This document shows, piece by piece, positions 1-5,034 of a DNA stretch of 8,012 nt (the first letter of the stretch is position 1; every line of letters starts with the position of its first letter). The stretch lies in NCBI GenBank assembly GCA_009775125.1, contig VSPD01000078.1, positions 1-8,012 of the forward strand. Reading direction: 5' to 3'. The notes below the pieces were generated by a model that saw nothing but the letters and a program-made list of their open reading frames with translations, had not been told where the DNA came from and did not search any database. The translations under genes were made by a program, and so were the position numbers. This DNA comes from Muribaculaceae bacterium. GTDB lineage: Bacteria; Bacteroidota; Bacteroidia; Bacteroidales; Muribaculaceae.

Positions 1-154
1 CGATTCATTTGTATTTGATAATTCGTTATATTAACTTAAGTTTCAACTACTTCTGTAATTTTTACCGAATCATTGTATAACACATTACTCTTTTATTAAC
101 TCAAAAAGTTGTGAATTATTGTGTCGCCCGCACCCGTGCTATCAAAATTTTACT
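1..154. other. AT-rich noncoding leader upstream of the TPR gene
   Basis: This stretch is strongly AT-rich, unlike the GC-rich genes that follow, and I see no credible coding region in it on either strand. It contains a perfect 10-bp palindrome, AACTTAAGTT, at 33-42, and a weak four-base-pair stem closed by a TTCG loop at 18-29. Neither is followed by a T-run that would make it a terminator. A reading frame continuous with the TPR gene opens with TTG at 119, but it is not used as the gene start here (see the TPR gene entry). The neighbouring upstream gene lies outside the window, so its orientation is unknown. Confidence 0.6.
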
Positions 155-162
155 TACCTTTG
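155..162 (+). promoter_or_regulatory. Bacteroidota -7 promoter box for the TPR-barrel operon
   Basis: TACCTTTG is an exact match to the Bacteroidota sigma-ABfr -7 consensus TAnnTTTG, and it is followed by CA as is common. Transcription would start a few bases downstream, around 166-172, leaving a short leader of roughly 20-30 nt before the ATG at 194. No TTG/TTTG -33 element lies at the usual spacing, because the region around 130-137 is GC-rich. The promoter may therefore be weak or depend on an activator. The assignment rests on the -7 match and its position relative to the start codon. Confidence 0.6.
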
Positions 163-193
163 CACAAATGTATGCCAATCAGCACAAAGCCTC

Positions 194-3169
194 ATGAACA
201 AACTTCTTTTCGCCATACTGGCAGGCTCATCGGCCCTGGCGGCCACTCCTGCCCTCTCGGCCGGAATTAATTCTTCCGATGCCGGCGGCTATATCCGCCG
301 CGCCGAAGCAATGAAAGCCGACGGAAACATCGACGGCTGCCTCGACCAGATAGGCCGTGCCGTTGCCCTGCCCATGACTCCGGAGCAAGAACAGACGGCC
401 CTCTACATCCGGGCCGCCGCAATGCTCCACTCATCGAAAGATGCCGCGCGCATCCTCATACGCCAATGGCTCGAGCGATATCCCGAATCGCCCATGCGCT
501 ATGACGCCACCTTGGACCTGGCTGAGTCGTTCTATCCCGCCGACTGCGCCGCCGCGCTCGACGTGCTCGATTCTATCGACTATGACAACCTCGCCGGGGC
601 GCGACGCGACCGTTTCTGCTACCAACGCGGCTACTGCCTGCTCATGCTCGGCAAGGTGGCCGACGCCACACCGTCGTTTATCGAAGCGTCGCGCGGCAGC
701 AGCGAATACTCACGCTCAGCCCGCTTCTTCCTCGGCTACATAGCCTACCATAATGCCGACTATGCCGAGGCCGAACGCATTTTCTCGTCTGTCGACACAT
801 CATCAATGCCGGGAGCTATGGCCGGATACTACCTCAGCCAGATTTATTTCCTCCGCGCCGACTATTCCCGCGCGCTCTCCACGGCCAAAACGCTCCTTCG
901 GCGCACCGACGTAGAGCCGCAGTTCCAGGCCGAGGCCAACCGCATCGCCGGCGAGTCGGAATACGCCCTGGGCAACCCGCAGGCGGCTGTGCCCTTCCTC
1001 GAAAAATATGTACGCGCCACCGAATCGCCCCTGCCGTCGGCCCTATACATCCTCGGCACCGACGCCTACGAGAAAGGCGACTACTCGCGGGCTCTCACGC
1101 TCCTTGCGCCCGCTGCCGACCAAGACACCCCCTACGGCCAGGACGCCAACAACCTCATCGGCCAAATCCGGCTGCGCGACGGCGACTACGACGCGGCAAT
1201 CCTTGCCTTCGACCGCGCCATAGCCATGCCCTACGACCCCGCCGTGCAGGAAAGCGCCTACTTCAACTACGCCGTGGCTTCGCTCAAAGGCGGACGCGTG
1301 CCCTTCGGCTCCGCCGTGGCCACTTTCGAAGATTTCCTCGCCCGATTCCCCAAAAGCCGCAACGCGCCCAAGGTGCAGGAATACATTATCGCCTCCTACG
1401 TCACCGACAATAATTACGAGGCCGCCCTCCGCTCCATCAACGCCATGCGCTCGCCTTCATCGGCCACTCTCAAAGCCAAGCAACACATCTTATACACCCT
1501 CGGCTCGCGCGCCCTCGCCGCCGGAGCGCCCTCGCGCGCCGTAGACTATCTCACGCAGGCTCAGGCTCTCGACGCGTCCGACCCGCGCACAGCAGCCGAA
1601 ACGGCTCTCGTGCTCGGCGAGGCTTATTTCCGCACCGCCGACTTCGATAAATCGGCCGCCAACCTCCTGCGATACACCGCCTCGGGCTACTCTGCCAACC
1701 GCGCCATAGCCTGGTACGACCTGGGATACACTCGCATGGCACAAAAGAAATATGCCGACGCCGCCGTCGATTTCCAACGCGCCATCGACGCCGGAATAGC
1801 CGACGACATCCTTCCCGACGCATACACTCGCATGGCCGACTGCGCCTACTACGCCAAGGACTTCGACCGCGCCGCCTCGCTCTACGACCGCGCCGTCGAC
1901 CTCAATCCATCGGCCGGCGACTATCCGCTTTTCCAAAAAGCCCTTATGAAAGGCTACCTCCGCGACCATAGCGAGAAGATAGCCCTGCTCAATCAACTCC
2001 GCTCGCGCTTCCCCTCGTCGCCGCTCATCCCCGACGCCCTGCTCGAAACCACCGAGAGCCAGATTCAGCTTGGCCAAAACGACAGCGCGATAGAAACCTA
2101 CCGCCTGCTCACGTCGCAATACCCGTCGACGGCACAAGGCCGCCAGGGCCTGCTCCAGATGGCCATGACCCTGCTCAACGCCAACCGACGCAACGAGGCC
2201 CTCGACACCTACCGCGAAGTCATTTCCCGCTACCCGTCGTCAGACGAAGCCATCCAGGCTGCCGACGAGCTCAAACGCCTCTACGCCGCCGACGGACGCA
2301 TCGCCGACTATGCGTCGTTCATCCAATCGGTCGACGGAGCGCCCGCGCTCGACCCCTCGGAGGCCGACACGCTCTCGTTCGACGCCGCCGAAAAAGCATT
2401 TATCGTCGACGGAAAGACTTCCCTGCTCGACTCTTACCTCATCGACTTCCCCGAAGGCGCGTCGCGCGCAAAGGCTCTGTCTTATCTGGCCGAGGCTGCC
2501 TTCGAGGCCAACGACTTCGATCCGGCATATACCTACGCCGCCGAACTCGCCGACCGCTACCCCGACAACGCCCTCGCCCAGCAAGCCCTGTTCATAAAGG
2601 CTTCCGTCGAGGAGCACCAAGGCAAAGGCAACGCCGCCCTGCGCTCATGGCAGCAGCTCTGCCAAAGCGCATCATCGCCGGCCATGACCAACACGGCCCA
2701 CATGGGCGTGCTCCGCGTGGCGCGCGACCTCGGCCTCGACAACGAGACCATCGAGGCCGCCGACGCCGTGATTGCATCTTCTGCCGCCGGTGCCGAAGAC
2801 AAGAACGAAGCCATATTCTCCCGTGCGCTCGCCCTCGACCGCAAAGGCGACTCAGAAGCCGCGCGGCAAGCATGGCAATCGATAGCCGGACACACATCCG
2901 ACCTTTACGGCATACGCAGCGCCTTTTCGCTCGCGCAGAGCCTCGCCGACGCCGACCGTCTCGCCGACGCCGAGAAGCAGGCCGAAAAAATCACCGAAGC
3001 CGACTCTCCGCACTACTACTGGAAAGCCCGCGCCTTCATTCTCCTCGCCGACATCTACACCAAACGCGGCGACGATTTCAAGGCCCGCCAATATCTCAAA
3101 GCCGTGCGCGACAACTACCCCGGCACCGAAACCGATATTTTCATGATGATTGACCAACGACTCAAATGA
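194..3169 (+). CDS. Secreted periplasmic tetratricopeptide-repeat protein (991 aa)
   Basis: The product is almost entirely TPR-like helical repeats, so a protein-binding scaffold role is likely; I recognise no catalytic domain. I chose the ATG at 194 over an in-frame TTG at 119. It opens a clean signal peptide (MNKLLFAILAG..., cleavage near ALSA-G at residue 23), and the -7 box at 155-162 lies inside the longer frame. There is no lipobox cysteine, so the mature protein should be soluble in the periplasm. Clear repeats lie near residues 175-200, 208-235, 282-307, 504-534, 542-577, 614-697, 758-792 and 944-979. Many have the form GDYxxA...F followed by RYP or RFP, as in CpoB/YbgF-type TPRs. Weaker repeats fill the gaps, so the total may exceed fifteen. 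The stop overlaps the barrel gene's ATG, which implies coupled translation. The TPR fold is secure; the partner and process are unknown. Confidence 0.9.
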   Translation: MNKLLFAILAGSSALAATPALSAGINSSDAGGYIRRAEAMKADGNIDGCLDQIGRAVALPMTPEQEQTALYIRAAAMLHSSKDAARILIRQWLERYPESPMRYDATLDLAESFYPADCAAALDVLDSIDYDNLAGARRDRFCYQRGYCLLMLGKVADATPSFIEASRGSSEYSRSARFFLGYIAYHNADYAEAERIFSSVDTSSMPGAMAGYYLSQIYFLRADYSRALSTAKTLLRRTDVEPQFQAEANRIAGESEYALGNPQAAVPFLEKYVRATESPLPSALYILGTDAYEKGDYSRALTLLAPAADQDTPYGQDANNLIGQIRLRDGDYDAAILAFDRAIAMPYDPAVQESAYFNYAVASLKGGRVPFGSAVATFEDFLARFPKSRNAPKVQEYIIASYVTDNNYEAALRSINAMRSPSSATLKAKQHILYTLGSRALAAGAPSRAVDYLTQAQALDASDPRTAAETALVLGEAYFRTADFDKSAANLLRYTASGYSANRAIAWYDLGYTRMAQKKYADAAVDFQRAIDAGIADDILPDAYTRMADCAYYAKDFDRAASLYDRAVDLNPSAGDYPLFQKALMKGYLRDHSEKIALLNQLRSRFPSSPLIPDALLETTESQIQLGQNDSAIETYRLLTSQYPSTAQGRQGLLQMAMTLLNANRRNEALDTYREVISRYPSSDEAIQAADELKRLYAADGRIADYASFIQSVDGAPALDPSEADTLSFDAAEKAFIVDGKTSLLDSYLIDFPEGASRAKALSYLAEAAFEANDFDPAYTYAAELADRYPDNALAQQALFIKASVEEHQGKGNAALRSWQQLCQSASSPAMTNTAHMGVLRVARDLGLDNETIEAADAVIASSAAGAEDKNEAIFSRALALDRKGDSEAARQAWQSIAGHTSDLYGIRSAFSLAQSLADADRLADAEKQAEKITEADSPHYYWKARAFILLADIYTKRGDDFKARQYLKAVRDNYPGTETDIFMMIDQRLK
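3166..3169 (+). promoter_or_regulatory. ATGA stop-start overlap coupling the TPR and barrel genes
   Basis: The TPR gene ends AAA-TGA and the barrel gene begins at the ATG sharing those bases. Such four-base overlaps normally let a terminating ribosome restart on the next gene, keeping the two products in a near-fixed ratio. No Shine-Dalgarno sequence precedes the second start, so coupling is the likely way its translation is initiated. Confidence 0.8.
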
Positions 3170-4914
3170 AACTTTCCCACATTATATATATCGGCGCCGC
3201 CGTGGCTGTATCCGGCGCCTCCGCTCAGGACCTGTCAACAGAAATCACGGTCGACCGCACCGTTGTGCCTCGCGAACGCCCGGCCACACGCCCGGCCGGC
3301 TTCCTTCCCGAGCCTTACACCCCGGCGGTAAGCCGCCCGTCGCTGTTCCCGTCGGAATATTTCAACCCCTCGACGCTCACCCCCGGCATCTCCACCCTGC
3401 GGCCCGCAAATTGGCCCCTCGACGCCACACACACGCCCTATCGCGGATATGCCTCCATCGGCTATTTCCCCGCACTCAACATCGGAGCCAACGCCGGATA
3501 CCGCCTCATCGACACCGGCCGCTCATCGCTCGGCGCATGGCTCCAATATAGCGGCGCGCAATACAAAGCCACCGATTATCAAGACATTAAAGACACCTAC
3601 AAGTCGCACGATTTCACCATAGGCATAAACGGACGCCACTGCTTCAACCCGCGGTCGGTGCTCTCGGCCTCGGCCGACTTCTCCCTCGGTGCGCAATCGC
3701 GCCCATGGGGCGCCGACGACACCTTCTCGCGCACGGCATCGACATTCCGCTTCGATGCCGGATTCGAGTCGTCGACAGGCCGCGTGGCATATGCCATCGG
3801 AGCCTCCGCCGCCCATTTCGGCTTCAACAAGGTAGCCCCGACATCCGACTATCCCAAACTGCGCCAGACCGACCTCGGCCTGCGCGGCTCCATCGGCCTC
3901 ACACGCGAGGACGGCAACAGCCGTTGGCTCGGCCTCGACATCGAAAGCCAAATCCTATTCACCAACATCGGTCCAAAATCCCCCGGCTCCGAGGCTTCCC
4001 AAGTCCCCGGCTCCGCCACCCTTTCGGCCACAGCCCTGCGCCCGTTCGTGTCTTTCGACAACGAAAAAGGCAAAATACGTCTCGGCCTCGACCTGTCAAT
4101 GGCAACCGGCGACGGCGACGCCACCTACCGCATTGCCCCCGACGTATTCGCCGCATGGACTCCCTCGCCCCAATTCATGGCTTACGCCAAAGCCACCGGC
4201 GGCCAGCGCCTCAACCCCGTGCGCCAAACCCACACCCTCCTCCCATGGCTCCTTACCCAAGGCGTGGCTCCGCGCACCGACATCCCCTACCAGGCCCGCG
4301 TCGGCCTCCAATACGGCCCGTGGAAAGGCTTCAACGCCGAAATATTCGGCCAATATGCCAAAGCCGAAAGCGCGATAATGCCCGCAATAGTCCTCGACCC
4401 AAAATACGTGAAATCGGCCCTCGGATACTACAACATCAAAGGCTGGCAATTCGGAGCCGAGCTCCAATACAAATTCTCGCAGCCCTACGCCCTGCGCCTC
4501 GCCGGCACATTCTCGCCCTCGCGCGACTGGTACGCCGACCTCGACCGCGCCCGTTTCACACTCGACGCCGCCGTCACGGCATCGCCAATCCCGGCCCTCG
4601 ACATCACGCTCTCATACCAACTCCGCGCAGGCCGCCGCGTCGACGTATTCAAGCCCCGGCCAACCCCCGTCGAGCCCGAACCCACTCCCGGCGACTTCAC
4701 AAACCCCACCTCCAAAACTCCCGGACTTTCAAACTACACAACCCTCCAGCTCCACAACATCTCGTCGCTTAACCTCGCCGCCGCCTACCGCATCACGCCG
4801 CGCCTCACAGCCTTTGCCCGAGGCGAAAACCTCCTCGGACACTCCGCCCTCGACCCCACCGGCGTCGGCCTTCAAGGCCTGCGAGGCCTCGCAGGCATAG
4901 CATACAAATTCTAA
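3166..4914 (+). CDS. Outer-membrane beta-barrel protein, TonB-receptor-like, no evident plug (582 aa)
   Basis: Residues 1-20 form a signal peptide (MKLSHIIYIGAAVAVSGASA, then QD). Residues 21-91 are a proline- and arginine-rich extension with no plug-domain signature. From residue 92 (YRGYASIGYF) to the end the chain alternates short amphipathic strands with turns and loops, as in a large beta-barrel. The C-terminus resembles TonB-dependent receptor barrels: a GENLLGHSA segment recalls the usual NLLN motif, and the last strand ends in YKF with a terminal aromatic, the BAM recognition signal. Residues 496-509 (KPRPTPVEPEPTPG) are a proline-rich stretch, probably an exposed loop. At 582 residues it is shorter than a full receptor, which usually exceeds 650 with its plug. 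The ATGA overlap with the TPR gene suggests a shared function. It could be a passive channel, an assembly factor or a degenerate receptor; the substrate cannot be told. Confidence 0.8.
   Translation: MKLSHIIYIGAAVAVSGASAQDLSTEITVDRTVVPRERPATRPAGFLPEPYTPAVSRPSLFPSEYFNPSTLTPGISTLRPANWPLDATHTPYRGYASIGYFPALNIGANAGYRLIDTGRSSLGAWLQYSGAQYKATDYQDIKDTYKSHDFTIGINGRHCFNPRSVLSASADFSLGAQSRPWGADDTFSRTASTFRFDAGFESSTGRVAYAIGASAAHFGFNKVAPTSDYPKLRQTDLGLRGSIGLTREDGNSRWLGLDIESQILFTNIGPKSPGSEASQVPGSATLSATALRPFVSFDNEKGKIRLGLDLSMATGDGDATYRIAPDVFAAWTPSPQFMAYAKATGGQRLNPVRQTHTLLPWLLTQGVAPRTDIPYQARVGLQYGPWKGFNAEIFGQYAKAESAIMPAIVLDPKYVKSALGYYNIKGWQFGAELQYKFSQPYALRLAGTFSPSRDWYADLDRARFTLDAAVTASPIPALDITLSYQLRAGRRVDVFKPRPTPVEPEPTPGDFTNPTSKTPGLSNYTTLQLHNISSLNLAAAYRITPRLTAFARGENLLGHSALDPTGVGLQGLRGLAGIAYKF
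4877..4896. repeat. Perfect 20-bp palindrome at the 3' end of the barrel gene
   Basis: GCCTGCGAGG at 4877-4886 is followed directly by its exact reverse complement CCTCGCAGGC at 4887-4896. In RNA this gives an eight-pair GC-rich stem with a GGCC loop, ending 15 nt before the barrel stop codon. A second, overlapping inverted repeat (GGCCTT at 4867-4872 and AAGGCC at 4874-4879, one base apart) competes for some of the same bases. No T-run follows, so this is not a canonical intrinsic terminator. It could stabilise the mRNA 3' end or cause pausing. It could also be a by-product of codons for the repetitive GLQGLRGLAG segment. Confidence 0.7.
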
Positions 4915-4931
4915 AAACAAAAGCCCAAGCA

Positions 4932-4959
4932 AAATTTCCACGCTGAAATTGGGAAATTT
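4932..4959. repeat. Inverted repeat overlapping the secDF promoter
   Basis: AAATTTCC at 4932-4939 and GGAAATTT at 4952-4959 are perfect eight-base inverted arms separated by 12 nt. The inner GAAATT at 4945-4950 can also pair with AATTTC at 4933-4938, so two alternative hairpins are possible. The -33 TTG of the secDF promoter (4949-4951) sits between the arms. This placement would suit an operator. As a terminator for the barrel gene it is poor, because the stem is AT-rich and no T-run follows. Confidence 0.45.
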
Positions 4960-4980
4960 ACAAGAAAAAGCGTATATTTG
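4949..4980 (+). promoter_or_regulatory. secDF promoter (TTG ... TATATTTG)
   Basis: TTG at 4949-4951 and TATATTTG at 4973-4980, separated by 21 nt, match both the -33 and -7 elements of the Bacteroidota housekeeping promoter with near-normal spacing. The predicted start is a few bases after the G at 4980, giving a leader of about 45-50 nt before the secDF ATG. The surrounding DNA is AT-rich. This is the better of the two promoters in the window and indicates that secDF is transcribed independently of the upstream pair. Confidence 0.75.
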
Positions 4981-4993
4981 CACGCCAAATTCC

Positions 4994-5020
4994 ATGAATT
5001 TATTAATTAACCAATTTTAA
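4994..5020 (+). other. Eight-codon mini-ORF in the secDF leader
   Basis: An ATG at 4994 opens a frame encoding MNLLINQF and stops at TAA 5018-5020, 14 nt before the secDF start and out of frame with it. It would lie at the extreme 5' end of the predicted secDF mRNA. Translation is not shown by anything in the sequence, and an ATG in AT-rich DNA with a quick stop is expected by chance. It is recorded because it sits in the leader of a secretion gene. Confidence 0.2.
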
Positions 5021-5034
5021 CATACAAACAACAC

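Noticed and set aside
18..42. Small hairpin with a TTCG loop and the AACTTAAGTT palindrome as an upstream terminator
   Set aside because: The stems are short and AT-only or nearly so, with no adjacent T-run. Such short palindromes are common by chance in AT-rich DNA.
119..193. In-frame TTG start giving a 25-residue longer TPR protein
   Set aside because: The extra residues lack signal-peptide character, the -7 promoter box lies inside this segment, and the ATG at 194 begins a clean signal peptide.
1490..2137. A 215-codon antisense frame within the TPR gene
   Set aside because: It mirrors the GC-rich codon pattern of the TPR gene, has no recognisable domain and no promoter, and the sense frame is clearly coding.
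3705..4772. A 355-codon frame overlapping the barrel gene on the + strand
   Set aside because: Its translation is dominated by Arg, Pro and His, as expected when C-rich codons are read out of frame. The barrel frame has a signal peptide, barrel pattern and C-terminal signature.
4915..4972. Intrinsic terminator between the barrel gene and secDF
   Set aside because: The only inverted repeat here has an AT-rich stem and is followed by A-rich sequence instead of a T-run, so read-through into secDF cannot be excluded.
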